Source of the DNA: Pseudomonas serbica
GTDB taxonomy: Bacteria > Pseudomonadota > Gammaproteobacteria > Pseudomonadales > Pseudomonadaceae
Reading direction: 5' to 3'
Assembly (NCBI RefSeq): GCF_028823535.1
Contig: NZ_JAQIYM010000002.1
Coordinates: 372,001 to 436,000, forward strand
Length of the DNA: 64,000 nucleotides
In this document: positions 21,264 through 32,259 of the stretch, one piece after another
Layout: every line of letters begins with the position of its first letter
Numbering within the stretch: position 1 is the stretch's first letter
Program-made: the position numbers and the translations under genes
Notes under the pieces: generated by a model
What the model saw: only the letters and a program-made list of their open reading frames with translations
Told to the model about the DNA's origin: nothing
The model's database searches: none

Positions 21264-21285
21264 AGCTCCCAAGTAGCTCCCAAGT
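21264..21285. repeat. Exact 11-base tandem repeat (agctcccaagt twice)
   Basis: The unit agctcccaagt occurs twice without a gap. It lies about 100 bases beyond the end of the oxidase operon stump. Such a repeat at an island edge could be an attachment- or excision-related relic, but no recombinase gene is nearby. Confidence 0.6.
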
Positions 21286-21330
21286 GCATCTTTGGTGATG
21301 ACGTGGGGAAGTGATGGCGCAAAAGAAAAG

Positions 21331-21369
21331 GCGCACCATCTCAACTAAAGGCGGTGCGCTTATTTTCTA
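21331..21369 (+). terminator. Terminator-like hairpin
   Basis: The 7-base arms gcgcacc (21331-21337) and ggtgcgc (21353-21359) enclose a 15-base loop and are followed by ttattttct. An A-rich run upstream would also allow function on the minus strand. It may be the leftover terminator of the truncated oxidase operon. Confidence 0.4.
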
Positions 21370-21541
21370 CCGCGAGTAAAAGACCCGGCTGATGTTAGGC
21401 GGCGGTCATCGATGTTCGAGCGATAGCTGGGGAGCCATAAGTATCGCCAAGCAAGAGGTATGCTTCGAAGTGCGGTTGTTCAGTGCCGCTGCGCAGTCAG
21501 AAAGCTTCGCGGCTGATCTATCGCGGATAAGGATCCGCTCC

Positions 21542-21647
21542 CTGTAGGAGCAAAGCTTGCTCGCAATGGCTTTGGAGGCGCCGCGTTCATCCACGCAGTA
21601 CGCGTTAGCGTTAACGACCATCGCGAGCATACTTTGCTCCTGCAAAG
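21542..21647. repeat. REP pair (REPIN)
   Basis: ctgtaggagcaaagcttgct near 21542 and its degenerate inverse ending in tttgctcctgcaaag near 21647 form an inverted REP doublet typical of Pseudomonas. It lies upstream of the second ercA copy. Confidence 0.75.
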
Positions 21648-21735
21648 AGCCGCGCTACCCATTGGTCTGATTGCATTCACAGCCGGATGCTTTAGTGTGG
21701 ACCTACCTTCCAAAACAATAAAAACAGGCTTTCCA

Positions 21736-22203
21736 ATGAGCCAGAGTCTCAGCCAGCTGCGTAAATTCGTTTCGCCGGAAATCATCTTCGGTGCCGGTTG
21801 CCGGCACAACGTCGGCAACTACGCCAAGACCTGTGGCGCGCGCAAGGTGCTGGTGGTCAGCGATCCGGGAGTGATTGCCGCCGGTTGGGTGGCGGACGTC
21901 GAAGCCAGCCTGCAAGCCTGCCTGTACAGCGCCGTCTCGCCCAACCCGCGTGTGGAAGAGGTGATGCTCGGTGCCGACCTGTACCGGGAAAACCACTGCG
22001 ATGTGATCGTCGCCGTCGGCGGCGGCAGCCCGATGGATTGCGGTAAAGGCATCGGCATTGTCGCCGCCCATGGCCGCAGCATTCTCGAGTTCGAAGGTGT
22101 AGACACCATCCGGGTGCCCGCCATGGATGCCCCGTGCATCCTCACCAACCCGCGTGAATCCATCCAGCGCGATGTCGAGGTCGTCTATGGCGAAGCCCTC
22201 TGA
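21736..22203 (+). pseudogene. ercA: ErcA copy 2 with a 227-codon in-frame internal deletion
   Basis: The reading starts at ATG 21736 (MSQSLSQL) and runs through the NAD-binding half (VVSDPG, VAVGGGSPMDCGKG). After DTIRVP it jumps straight to AMDAPCILTNPRES and the common ending VVYGEAL. Compared with copy 1, exactly 681 bases (copy-1 positions 108-788) are missing, taking away every metal ligand and the whole helical catalytic domain. The remaining 155 residues cannot be a dehydrogenase. The frame, stop and overlap with the kinase start are all kept, so it may survive only as a translated leader for ercS. Bases shared with copy 1 differ by roughly 3-7 percent. Confidence 0.82.
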
Positions 22204-23923
22204 CGAGCAGCAACGGGCGCTGGCCGGACTGCTCGGATTAGGCAGTCATTCGGCGCGCAAGAGCCATTACCCGGAACTGGCCGCGCGCCTGGACGAGCTG
22301 GAAGCCGAGCGCAATCGCTACAAATGGTTGTTCGAAAACGCGGTCCACGGGATTTTCCAGGCCAGCCTGCACGATGGCATGCGCGCCGCCAACCCGGCCC
22401 TGGCGCGCATGCTCGGCTATCAGGACCCGCAGGAGGTGCTGTTCTCCCTGGCGGACCTGGCGAGCAATCTGTTCGTCGGCGGCGCGCGGGAGCTTGAAGA
22501 CATCGGCGAAATCCTCACCCACCAGGGCAGCCTGCACGGTTATGAAACCCAGTTGCGGCGCAAGGACGGCAGCAGTCTCGACGTGCTGATGAACCTGCTG
22601 CTCAAGCCCGACCAGGAAGGGCTGGTGGAAGGCTTCGTCGCCGACATCACCGAACGCAAGCTCGCCCAGGAGCGCCTGCAGCAACTCAACGACGAACTGG
22701 AGCAGCGGGTGACCGCGCGCACCGATGAACTGCTGGAAGCCAACCGCAACCTGCAACAGCAGATCACCCAGCGAAAACAGATCGCCGAAGCCCTGCGCGA
22801 TGCCCGGGACGCCGCAGAAGCCGCCAACCGCAGCAAGGACAAATACCTCGCTGCGGCGAGTCATGACCTGCTGCAACCGCTCAACGCCGCGCGGTTGCTG
22901 ATCTCGACCTTGCGCGAGCGCAAGTTGCCCGAGGTCGAGCAGGTGCTGGTCGAACGCACGCATCAGGCGCTGGAAGGCGCCGAGGACCTGCTCACCGACT
23001 TGCTGGACATCTCCCGCCTCGATCAAGCGGCGGTCAAGCCGGATGTCGCGCTGTACCGCCTCGACGAGCTGCTCGGGCCACTGGTCTCGGAGTTCCAGTC
23101 CGTGGCCCAGGCTGCCGGCCTGCGATTGCGCGTGCATATGGGCGATTACGCCATTCGCACCGACTTGCGCCTGATGACCCGGATCCTGCGCAACTTCCTC
23201 AGTAACGCCTGCCGCTACACCGACGATGGCAGCATCCTGCTGGGGGCCAGGCGCCGGGGCGACAAGCTGCGCCTGGAAGTGTGGGACACCGGACGCGGCA
23301 TCCCGGCCGATCGCCTGGACTCCATCTTCCTCGAATTCAATCAACTGGACGTGGGCCGCGCCGCCGACCGCAAGGGCGTGGGGCTGGGGCTGGCGATCGT
23401 CGAGCGCATCGCGAAAATCCTCGACTACCGCATCCAGGTGCACTCGCTGCCGGGCCGCGGATCGATGTTCAGCATCGAGGTGCCGATCTCCCGCGAGGTG
23501 CCGTTGCCCATCAGCCTCGCGGCGCCGCAACCGGGCACCGGTAATCCGTTGCCGGGCCGGCGCTTGCTGGTGCTGGACAATGAAGTGAGCATCCTCGAGA
23601 GCATGAGCGCGTTGCTCGGACAGTGGGGTTGCGACGTGGTCACCGCCACCGATGAACACTCGGCGCTGGCGGCCCTGGCCGGCCAGGCCCCGGAACTGAT
23701 CCTGGCGGACTATCACCTGGACCACGGCGTGGTGGGATGTGATGTGGTCAGGCATTTGCGCGAGCATTACCACCAGGCCATTCCTGCGGTGATCATCACC
23801 GCGGACCGTACCGATCAGTGCCGGCGTTCGTTGCAACGGCTCGAAGCGCCGCTGCTGAACAAACCGGTTAAACCCGGCAAGTTGCGCGCCGTGCTGAGCC
23901 AGTTGTTGGGGACGCCAGCTTGA
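22187..23923 (+). CDS. ercS: ErcS-type hybrid sensor histidine kinase
   Basis: A 578-residue cytoplasmic hybrid kinase with no membrane segments. The ATG at 22187 overlaps the end of ercA by 17 bases. Order: N-terminal helix, PAS domain (about 45-165, ending GFVADITERK), coiled coil (about 165-215), dimerisation and phosphoacceptor domain with His226 in AASHDLLQPL, ATPase domain with N box NACRYT, G1 DTGRGIPADR and G2 KGVGLGLAIV (about 325-430), and a C-terminal receiver (about 450-575) with Asp508 in LADYHLD and Lys in LLNKPVKP. ErcS in P. aeruginosa lies next to ercA and contributes to control of the PQQ-ethanol oxidation system. This is the only intact kinase copy; a truncated copy is at 856-1022. 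Confidence 0.85.
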   Translation: MAKPSDEQQRALAGLLGLGSHSARKSHYPELAARLDELEAERNRYKWLFENAVHGIFQASLHDGMRAANPALARMLGYQDPQEVLFSLADLASNLFVGGARELEDIGEILTHQGSLHGYETQLRRKDGSSLDVLMNLLLKPDQEGLVEGFVADITERKLAQERLQQLNDELEQRVTARTDELLEANRNLQQQITQRKQIAEALRDARDAAEAANRSKDKYLAAASHDLLQPLNAARLLISTLRERKLPEVEQVLVERTHQALEGAEDLLTDLLDISRLDQAAVKPDVALYRLDELLGPLVSEFQSVAQAAGLRLRVHMGDYAIRTDLRLMTRILRNFLSNACRYTDDGSILLGARRRGDKLRLEVWDTGRGIPADRLDSIFLEFNQLDVGRAADRKGVGLGLAIVERIAKILDYRIQVHSLPGRGSMFSIEVPISREVPLPISLAAPQPGTGNPLPGRRLLVLDNEVSILESMSALLGQWGCDVVTATDEHSALAALAGQAPELILADYHLDHGVVGCDVVRHLREHYHQAIPAVIITADRTDQCRRSLQRLEAPLLNKPVKPGKLRAVLSQLLGTPA

Positions 23924-24042
23924 ATACCGCTGCGCATTTGGATCATTAAGTTGTCAGTTTCGGTCATTGAGCGCCAGCGGTTGGACTCTTAGTCTGTCGA
24001 ACATGACTGACGGGTGCCGTAGAGCGCCCGCTTTTTCCGTGA

Positions 24043-26103
<2,061 letters not shown>

Positions 26104-26120
26104 TACGCAGGCCCCGCGTG

Positions 26121-26203
26121 CCAATGGCCTTCGCTGGCAAGCCAGCTCCTACAGGGATCTGTGAACGTCATAGATCCCCTGTGGGAGCCTGCTCGCGATG
26201 GCT
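26121..26203. repeat. REP pair (REPIN)
   Basis: Two inverted REP arms: ggcaagccagctcctacagg and cctgtgggagcctgctcgcg. They lie between fadH and the following PLP enzyme gene. Confidence 0.75.
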
Positions 26204-26253
26204 GCTTATGAGCGACTAGAATACTGGCTCCTCATGAGATCTATCAGGCGCCA

Positions 26254-27180
26254 ATGTTTTCTTCTGCTTCCAGCTGGCTACCCCAAGCCCGCCTCGACCC
26301 CCTGCACCTCGACTGGCTCACCACCGCCGGCATCGAAGTCGCCATCCTGCGCCTGGACCAGATCGACCCGCTGATCAGCGGCAACAAATGGTTCAAGCTC
26401 ACCGAACACCTCAAGGCCGCTGACCAGGCAGGCGCCAAAGGCATCATCAGCCTCGGCGGAGCGCATTCCAATCACCTGCACGCCCTGGCCGCTGCCGGCA
26501 AGCGTTTCGGTTTCGCCACGGTCGGCCTGTTGCGCGGGCACCCTCAACCAACGCCGACGGTGAACGATCTGCAGGCGTTCGGCATGCAACTGCACTGGCT
26601 TGGTTATGGCGGCTATCGGGCGCGTAATGAAGCGGGTTTCTGGGAGCCATGGCAGGCGCGGTATCCGGATCTGGTTGCGGTTCCGGAAGGCGGCGGGGGT
26701 ATGCCAGGGGCCAAGGGCTGCGTGCAACTCAAAGCTTTGGCCTGCCGGCAACTGAATGATCTGGGCTGGACCGACTATGACGCTTGGTGGCTGGCCTGCG
26801 GGACCGGCACGACCCTGGCCGGCCTGGTCATGGCCGAAGCGGGTGAGCACCCGGTCTACGGAGCGCTGGCGGTGCCCGATGATCATGGTGTGGCACAGCA
26901 GGTCGAGCGCATCCTGGCGCAGGCGGGGGTGAATCATTCGTCTTATGAACTGTTCGACGCCAGCCGCGGTGGTTTTGCCAAGGTCGATTCGACGTTGCTC
27001 GAATTCATCGAGCAGACCGAACAGGCCAGCGGCACTCCACTGGAGCCGCTGTACACCGGCAAGGCGTTGCTGGCGCTGAAACAGCAGGTCGAGGCGGGGA
27101 AGTTCACCCCGGGCACGCGGCTGATCTTTATCCACACCGGTGGTTTGCAGGGTCGCCGGGGTTTTAGCTCCGAAACCTGA
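26254..27180 (+). CDS. PLP-dependent enzyme of the D-cysteine desulfhydrase/ACC deaminase family
   Basis: A 308-residue fold-type II PLP protein. The Schiff-base lysine is probably Lys45 in ISGNKWFKL, followed by GGAHSNHLHALAAAGKRFG, which binds cofactor and substrate carboxylate, and later CGTGTTLAGL, the phosphate-binding loop. D-cysteine desulfhydrases and 1-aminocyclopropane-1-carboxylate deaminases share this framework. The motif here has HSNH where ACC deaminases have QSNQ, so desulfhydrase-like or another amino-acid activity is more likely than true ACC deaminase. It is monocistronic, flanked by REPINs on both sides. Confidence 0.82.
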   Translation: MFSSASSWLPQARLDPLHLDWLTTAGIEVAILRLDQIDPLISGNKWFKLTEHLKAADQAGAKGIISLGGAHSNHLHALAAAGKRFGFATVGLLRGHPQPTPTVNDLQAFGMQLHWLGYGGYRARNEAGFWEPWQARYPDLVAVPEGGGGMPGAKGCVQLKALACRQLNDLGWTDYDAWWLACGTGTTLAGLVMAEAGEHPVYGALAVPDDHGVAQQVERILAQAGVNHSSYELFDASRGGFAKVDSTLLEFIEQTEQASGTPLEPLYTGKALLALKQQVEAGKFTPGTRLIFIHTGGLQGRRGFSSET

Positions 27181-27197
27181 AAAGCACCGCAATCCAT

Positions 27198-27288
27198 TGT
27201 GGGAGCGGGCTTGCTCGCGAAGGCGGTGCATCAGTCGCATCATTAATTGACTGACACACGGCCTTCGCGAGCAAGCCCGCTCCCACAT
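27198..27288. repeat. REP pair (REPIN) between convergent genes
   Basis: Arms of about 27 bases (gtgggagcgggcttgctcgc and its inverse ending gcccgctcccac) are almost perfectly complementary and enclose about 36 bases. It separates the convergent PLP enzyme and cytochrome b561 genes and could end transcription in both directions. Confidence 0.85.
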
Positions 27289-27298
27289 TTGATTTGCG

Positions 27299-27865
27299 TC
27301 AGCTTCCGGTATTGCGGTTCACCCGCTTGGGCATCATCCGCAGCAAGGTGTTATCGCCCACCACATAGTGGTGATACAGCCCGGCGACGGCGTGCAGGCC
27401 GATCAGCCAGTAGCCGAGAGTGCCCCCGAGCTCGTGCCAGCCCTGGATCCGCTTGGCCAGGTCCTTGTCTTGCTCGATGAGCAGGGGCAGGTCGAAGCCG
27501 TAGAACATCACCTGGTTACCTTTGGCGCTGGTGACCAGCCAGCCCAGGATCGGCATGGTGATCATGAAGATGTACAGCGCCCAGTGCATCAACCTGGCCA
27601 GCACCGTTTGCCACTTGGGCGAGGCCGGAAAGATCTGCGGGGCCGGGCCGAGGCTGCGGGCGAACAAGCGTAGCCAGACCAGCACGAAGACGGTCAGGCC
27701 GAGCATGAAGTGCGATTCGACGATCAGCGTTCGCCCACCGCTGCCCTTGGGAAACAGACCGCGCAGTTCGATGCAGGCGTAGACCAGCGCCAGCAGGACC
27801 AGCATCAACCAGTGCAGCGCGATCGAGACGGTGCTGTAGCGCGAGTCGGAGTTTTTCCACGGCAT
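27299..27865 (-). CDS. Cytochrome b561 (CybB-type)
   Basis: A 188-residue inner-membrane diheme b-type cytochrome. The ATG at 27865 (MPWKNSDSRYS) follows GAGGAAC and is preferred over the upstream reading at 27898. There are four membrane segments. Candidate heme ligands are the histidines in ALHWLMLVLL, VESHFMLGL, LMHWALYIF and LHAVAGLYHHY. E. coli CybB oxidises ubiquinol and passes electrons to superoxide; other members serve periplasmic partners. It stands alone between a REPIN and the phn genes. Confidence 0.9.
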   Translation of the reverse strand: MPWKNSDSRYSTVSIALHWLMLVLLALVYACIELRGLFPKGSGGRTLIVESHFMLGLTVFVLVWLRLFARSLGPAPQIFPASPKWQTVLARLMHWALYIFMITMPILGWLVTSAKGNQVMFYGFDLPLLIEQDKDLAKRIQGWHELGGTLGYWLIGLHAVAGLYHHYVVGDNTLLRMMPKRVNRNTGS

Positions 27866-27999
27866 ACGGTGTTCCTCACAGGTCCGGTTTGAAGCCACCG
27901 TTCTTGATCGACGGCGCGCTTTAACTGTAATCCTGTTTCACCGCACTTGCCTGTGACTCAATGACGCTGGTTGCTCTGTTCAGGTAATTGACAGCAAAA

Positions 28000-28047
28000 C
28001 GCATACCCCACTGTAGGAGCGAGCTCGCTCCTACAGTGGGGTATGCG
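28000..28047. repeat. Perfect 48-base palindrome (REP-derived) after phnX
   Basis: Two 24-base arms without a loop, centred on gagctc at 28021-28026, are exactly complementary: cgcataccccactgtaggag leads in and ctcctacagtggggtatgcg leads out. It starts 10 bases beyond the phnX stop. The core is a REP-like ctgtaggagcgag unit. On RNA it would be a very stable hairpin and may end or protect the phnWX transcript, though it has no T-run. Confidence 0.9.
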
Positions 28048-28057
28048 AATTCTGGGA

Positions 28058-28885
28058 TCAGCTGGTTTGCGGCATCTCGCCTTTGGCCAGGCGCTGGTTG
28101 ATGTCGGCAATCACCTGCGGCAGATCGGTGATGGTGTCGATCATGTAGTGCGGGCGCGAGCCTTCGAACAGGGCGTGGATGCGCTTGCGCTCGCTGGCCA
28201 GTTGATCGCTGCCCAGGGCGCGGTAGCCTTCGTAGTCCAGGCCCAGCGCGTTGCCCGAGCAGATCAGCGCGACGGTCCACATGCCAGCACGACGACCTTC
28301 GAGGATGCCCGGCACGGTGTCGTCGATCTTCACACACGCGGCGACGTCGTCGATGCCCAGCGCGATCACGTTAGCCAATGCCTGGGCCGGCCATGGGCGG
28401 CCGTTCGGCACTTCGTCGGTGGCAACCACGTGGTCGGCCACATAACCGTTGGTGGCGGCCAGTTCGACGACTTTGTCCATGACCTGTTTCGGATAACCGG
28501 AGCAGGAACCGATCTTGATCCCCTGTTCGCGCAAGCCGGCAATGGTGTCCAGGGCGCCGGGAATCAGCGCCGAGTGTTCGGCGATTTTCTCGATCTGCAG
28601 CGGCATGAAACGCTGGTAGATGGCGGTGACGTCATCGTCGGTCGGCGTGCGACCGAACACCTTGCGATAACGCTCGGCGACTTGCGGCTGGTCGCACAGG
28701 GTGCGGATGTGGTCCCACTTGCCCATGCCCATCGGGCCACGGGCTTCTTCGATGGAGACCTGGACGTCGAATTCGGCGAAGGCCTCGACGAAAATCTGCG
28801 TCGGTGCGAACGAGCCGAAGTCGACCACGGTGCCGGCCCAGTCGAGGATGGCGGCTTGCAGTTGGGTTGGGTTGGTGTAGTTCAT
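28058..28885 (-). CDS. phnX: Phosphonoacetaldehyde hydrolase (phosphonatase)
   Basis: A 275-residue HAD-superfamily enzyme that splits phosphonoacetaldehyde into acetaldehyde and phosphate, the second step of 2-aminoethylphosphonate breakdown. Nucleophile Asp15 lies in [13 protein letters not shown], and the Schiff-base lysine that defines the family is Lys56 in [15 protein letters not shown] and KIDDTVPG (acid pair region) are present. It lies 56 bases downstream of phnW on the same strand, giving the complete two-enzyme pathway. Confidence 0.96.
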   Translation of the reverse strand: MNYTNPTQLQAAILDWAGTVVDFGSFAPTQIFVEAFAEFDVQVSIEEARGPMGMGKWDHIRTLCDQPQVAERYRKVFGRTPTDDDVTAIYQRFMPLQIEKIAEHSALIPGALDTIAGLREQGIKIGSCSGYPKQVMDKVVELAATNGYVADHVVATDEVPNGRPWPAQALANVIALGIDDVAACVKIDDTVPGILEGRRAGMWTVALICSGNALGLDYEGYRALGSDQLASERKRIHALFEGSRPHYMIDTITDLPQVIADINQRLAKGEMPQTS

Positions 28886-28941
28886 GTCTGGAAATCCTTT
28901 GGCAACTGGCTAATTGGGGGCTGCTTCAACTGTGGTGCGGG

Positions 28942-30051
28942 TTAGATCTCCAGCACTTCCATCTCGCGCAACACTTCGCCGATGGCCGCGACGGCTTCGC
29001 GCATTTCTGCAGGTTGCACATGGCCAATGCAGCCCACACGGAACGTCTCGACCTGGGTCAGCTTGCCGGGGTAGAGGATGTAACCCTTGGCCTTGACCCG
29101 CTCGTAGAATTCCTTGAACTGGTAACGCGGATCTTTCGGCGCGTGGAAGGTGGCGATGATCGGTGCCTGGATGGCCGCCGGCAGGAAGCTGCGCAGGCCC
29201 AGCCCGGCCATCTCTTCCATCAGGGCTTGGCAGTTGGCGGCATAGCGCCGGTGCCGGGCGGGCAGGCCGCCTTCTTCGTTGTATTGCACCAGGGCTTCGT
29301 GCAGCGCGGCGACCACGTGGGTTGGCGGGGTGAAGCGCCATTGCCCGGTCTTGGCCATGTAGCTGTGCTGGTCGTGCAGGTCCATCGCCAGGGAGTGCGA
29401 GTTGCCGGCGGCGTTGGCCAGGGATTCCTTGCGGGCGAACACGAAACCCATGCCCGGCACGCCTTCCAGGCATTTGCCGGAAGCGGCGATCAGCGCATCG
29501 AACGGCACCCGTTGGGCGTCCACCGGCAGCGCGCCGAAAGAGCTCATCGCATCGATGATCAGGCGTTTGCCGTGTTGCTCGACCACCTGGGCGATTTCCG
29601 GCAGCGGATTGAGGATGCCGGTGCTGGTTTCGCAGTGAATCAGGGCCACATGAGTGATTCCGCTATCGGCGCGTAGCAGGCGGTCGACATCGGCGGCGGT
29701 GGTCGGTTCGTCTTCTGCAGTTTCGAAAGTGCTGAATGAGCGCCCGAGGACTTCGCAGATCTTCGCCAGGCGTTTGCCGTAGGCGCCGTTGATCAGCACC
29801 AGGACCTTGCCGTTGCGCGGCACCAGGGTGCCGATGGCCGCTTCGACGGCGAAGGTGCCGCTGCCTTGCAGGGGCACGCAGTGGTGGCTGGCAGCGCCAT
29901 TGATGATCGCCAGCAGTTGTTCGCAGAGGCTGGCGGTCAGCTGGTTGAAGCGGTCATCCCATGAACCCCAGTCAACCATCATCGCCTGGCGGGTGCGGGC
30001 CGACGTGGTCAAAGGGCCGGGGGTGAGCAGGATGGGGGCGGCAGTACTCAT
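28942..30051 (-). CDS. phnW: 2-aminoethylphosphonate-pyruvate transaminase
   Basis: A 369-residue class V, PLP-dependent aminotransferase that turns 2-aminoethylphosphonate and pyruvate into phosphonoacetaldehyde and L-alanine. The N-terminus [10 protein letters not shown] is typical. The PLP lysine is in [15 protein letters not shown], near residue 195; [12 protein letters not shown] holds the cofactor Asp. It is first in the phnWX operon and divergent from a LysR gene 109 bases away. Confidence 0.96.
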   Translation of the reverse strand: MSTAAPILLTPGPLTTSARTRQAMMVDWGSWDDRFNQLTASLCEQLLAIINGAASHHCVPLQGSGTFAVEAAIGTLVPRNGKVLVLINGAYGKRLAKICEVLGRSFSTFETAEDEPTTAADVDRLLRADSGITHVALIHCETSTGILNPLPEIAQVVEQHGKRLIIDAMSSFGALPVDAQRVPFDALIAASGKCLEGVPGMGFVFARKESLANAAGNSHSLAMDLHDQHSYMAKTGQWRFTPPTHVVAALHEALVQYNEEGGLPARHRRYAANCQALMEEMAGLGLRSFLPAAIQAPIIATFHAPKDPRYQFKEFYERVKAKGYILYPGKLTQVETFRVGCIGHVQPAEMREAVAAIGEVLREMEVLEI

Positions 30052-30092
30052 TCTCGTGTCCTCGCAATCGATGGGATGAAGCTATGGGACTT

Positions 30093-30104
30093 AAATTGCA
30101 ATTT
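30093..30104. promoter_or_regulatory. Candidate LysR-type operator between phnW and its regulator
   Basis: A perfect 12-base palindrome, aaattgcaattt, lies in the AT-rich middle of the 109-base divergent region. LysR-type regulators commonly bind such interrupted palindromes between their own gene and the target operon. Confidence 0.4.
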
Positions 30105-30160
30105 GCCGAGCTATCAATCAAATTGTTTGTTGTTATGCCAGCCATCAGTGAGAGTTATCC

Positions 30161-31024
30161 ATGAACCTGTTTCAGCTCCGTGCGTTCGACGCCGTGGCCC
30201 GGGAGGGCAGCTTCACCCGCGCCGCGGCGCGGCTGTTCATCAGCCAACCGGCGGTCACCGGGCACATCAAGTCGCTGGAGGAGCACTACCAGATCACCCT
30301 GTTGCGGCGCACTGCCAGACGGGTAGAGCTGACGGAGGAGGGCACCAAGCTGGCGGCAATCACCCGGGCGATGTTCGGCCTGGCCGAAGAGGCGCAAGCC
30401 ATGCTGGAGGCCAACCGGCAGTTGCTGACCGGGCGCCTGGAAGTGGCGGCGGACGGCCCGCACATGGTCATGCCGATGCTCGCGAGCCTGCGTGCGCGTT
30501 ATCCGGGGATCACCGTCAACCTGCGCCTGGGCAATGCCCAGGAAACCCTGGCGGCGCTGTTGTCCGAGCATGCCGACGTGGCGGTATTGACTGAGGTCGA
30601 ACCGCGCAAGGGCCTGCATCTGCAAGCCCTGAGCGAGTCGCGGATCTGCGCCCTGGTGCCTGCGGGCCATCCCTGGGCGCGGCGCACCCAGGGCGTGCCG
30701 CTCAAGGAACTGGACCAGGTGATCATGGTGTTGCGTGAGCCGAGCTCGATCACCCGGCGCACCTTCGATGTAGCCTGCGTGCAGGCCAAGGTCAATCCGC
30801 GGGTGCTGCTGGAGCTCGACAGCCGGGAAGCGGTGACCGAGGCGGTCGCGGCCGAGCTGGGGGTGGGTGTAGTGTCGTCGGTGGAGGTCAGCCATGACCC
30901 GCGGGTGGCGGCGGTGCCGATCATAGGCGAAGGGCTGGTCAATCGGCACATGATGGGGTGCATGGAGCGGCGGCGGGACTTGCGCCTGATCCAGGCGTTT
31001 TTCGGCCTGGCGCCTGCCAGTTAG
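30161..31024 (+). CDS. LysR-family regulator, probably of phnWX
   Basis: A 287-residue LysR-type regulator. The winged helix-turn-helix is at about residues 1-60 (FDAVAREGSFTRAAARLFISQPAVTGHIKSLEEHY, in parts), with a linker helix to about 90 and a periplasmic-binding-protein-like effector domain to the end. It is transcribed away from phnW, and the two genes share one short promoter region. This is the usual arrangement for a regulator of the adjacent operon, so 2-aminoethylphosphonate or a product is the likely effector. The assignment rests on position only. Confidence 0.85.
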   Translation: MNLFQLRAFDAVAREGSFTRAAARLFISQPAVTGHIKSLEEHYQITLLRRTARRVELTEEGTKLAAITRAMFGLAEEAQAMLEANRQLLTGRLEVAADGPHMVMPMLASLRARYPGITVNLRLGNAQETLAALLSEHADVAVLTEVEPRKGLHLQALSESRICALVPAGHPWARRTQGVPLKELDQVIMVLREPSSITRRTFDVACVQAKVNPRVLLELDSREAVTEAVAAELGVGVVSSVEVSHDPRVAAVPIIGEGLVNRHMMGCMERRRDLRLIQAFFGLAPAS

Positions 31025-31037
31025 ACCGAGTTGTCTG

Positions 31038-31067
31038 CATTCGCGAGCAAGCCCGCTCCCACATTGG
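31038..31067. repeat. Single REP element with a degenerate partner
   Basis: tcgcgagcaagcccgctccc lies at about 31040-31060, between two convergent LysR genes; a much decayed inverse arm may lie at 31095-31125. Confidence 0.6.
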
Positions 31068-31117
31068 ATGTGCGGCGTACACACATCCCCCAGTGCTCGC
31101 GAAGAGGCCAGACCTGC

Positions 31118-31990
31118 CTACACAAGACTCTCGCGAACCATCTGCAGAAACGTCGCCACCACCCGCCGTGAGCTCTGTTCTCGCAAACACACCAGCGTCT
31201 CGGTCAAACGCCTTTTGCAATCGGTAATCGGCAACGCACACACCCGCGAGTCGGCGCCGAACTCGGCCGCCGACACCACGCCAATCCCGATCCCTACCAC
31301 CACCGCTTCCCGCGCGGCTTCCCGGCCTTCGACCTGAATCCCCGGGCGGATGCGGAAACCGGCGCCGGCCATTTCTTCTTCCAAAGTCTGGCGGGTCACC
31401 GAACCGATTTCCCGCAGCACCAGCGGCGTGTCGTCCAGGTCGGCGAGGGTGATGGACTCGCGATCGGCCCACGGATGGTTACGCGACACGAATGCCACCA
31501 TCGGGTCGTTGCGCAGCGGCAGCGAAATCAATCGTTCGTCGCTTACTTCGCGGCCAAGCAATGCCAGGTCGGCCTGATAGTTGAACAGGCGGAACAGCGA
31601 CTCATCGGTGTTACCGGTTTCGATTTTCACGCTGATGCCGGGGTAGCGCTCGCAAAACCGGGCGATCTGCGGCAGCACGTGCACCGGCGCATCCACCGCC
31701 AGGATCAGGCTACCGGTCTGCAACGCCTGGGAATCCTGCAACAACTCCTGGGCCTCGGCTTCGATCACGAACAGTTTCTGGGTAACGCCCAGCAGGCGCT
31801 CGCCAAGGTCGGTGAGACGAACCGAGCGTTTGTTGCGGTGGAACAGCAATACGCCATAGCGCTCTTCGAGTTTGCGCACCTGGTCGGAAATCGCCGGTTG
31901 CGTGAGAAATAGCCGCTCGGCGGCTTTGGTGAAACTTCCATGCACGGCCACGGCATGGAAAGCTTTGAGTTGGGCGTGGGAAACCGACAT
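31118..31990 (-). CDS. LysR-family regulator next to an OPA-type permease
   Basis: A 290-residue LysR-type regulator. The ATG at 31990 (MSVSHAQLKAF) is chosen because GGAG lies 8 bases upstream; the reading is open to 32008. Helix-turn-helix: VHGSFTKAAERLFLTQPAISDQV. The effector-binding domain follows (VDAPVHVLPQIARF; LALLGREVSDERL). It resembles CysB/CbbR-like members in general form but no ligand can be read from it. It is divergent from the permease gene at 32260, with about 270 bases between, so it is a likely regulator of uptake. Confidence 0.85.
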   Translation of the reverse strand: MSVSHAQLKAFHAVAVHGSFTKAAERLFLTQPAISDQVRKLEERYGVLLFHRNKRSVRLTDLGERLLGVTQKLFVIEAEAQELLQDSQALQTGSLILAVDAPVHVLPQIARFCERYPGISVKIETGNTDESLFRLFNYQADLALLGREVSDERLISLPLRNDPMVAFVSRNHPWADRESITLADLDDTPLVLREIGSVTRQTLEEEMAGAGFRIRPGIQVEGREAAREAVVVGIGIGVVSAAEFGADSRVCALPITDCKRRLTETLVCLREQSSRRVVATFLQMVRESLV

Positions 31991-32259
31991 GGAAATCTCC
32001 AGTAACAAGCTGAGCTTGTTTTGGAAATACGATAAATCGATTTCACTTATTAATCAGTAATTGTTTTGATCCACCTCAGCCCCAGTGACTGCTCAGTCGA
32101 TCAGCGCGGGAGTCATGGGCCTGTGCGTGCATCAACAGGACTCATCTGACCGGAATCGCCCACAGGGACAGGGTGATTTCGCAGTGCTCAACAATAAAAA
32201 AATACAGGCGTTTTCTTCTAATTCTGCCGGCACACTCACTCCCTGAGGTCAGAACCACA

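Larger units (their letters stand above)
21159..21735. other. Right-border spacer of the island, no gene seen
   Basis: About 580 bases between the oxidase operon stump and the second ercA copy. It contains an exact 11-base tandem repeat (21264-21285), a terminator-like hairpin (21331-21369) and a REP pair (21542-21647). The remainder matches no gene known to me and looks like mixed remnant DNA. Confidence 0.5.

Noticed and set aside
21406..21645. A 79-codon minus-strand ORF at the right island border
   Set aside because: Most of it is made of REP palindrome sequence, and the rest has no coding signs.
21159..21735. Search for a tRNA end, integrase gene or transposase at the right island border
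   Set aside because: No tRNA-like fold, no recombinase reading and no terminal inverted repeats of an insertion sequence could be found; only the short tandem repeat and REPs are visible.
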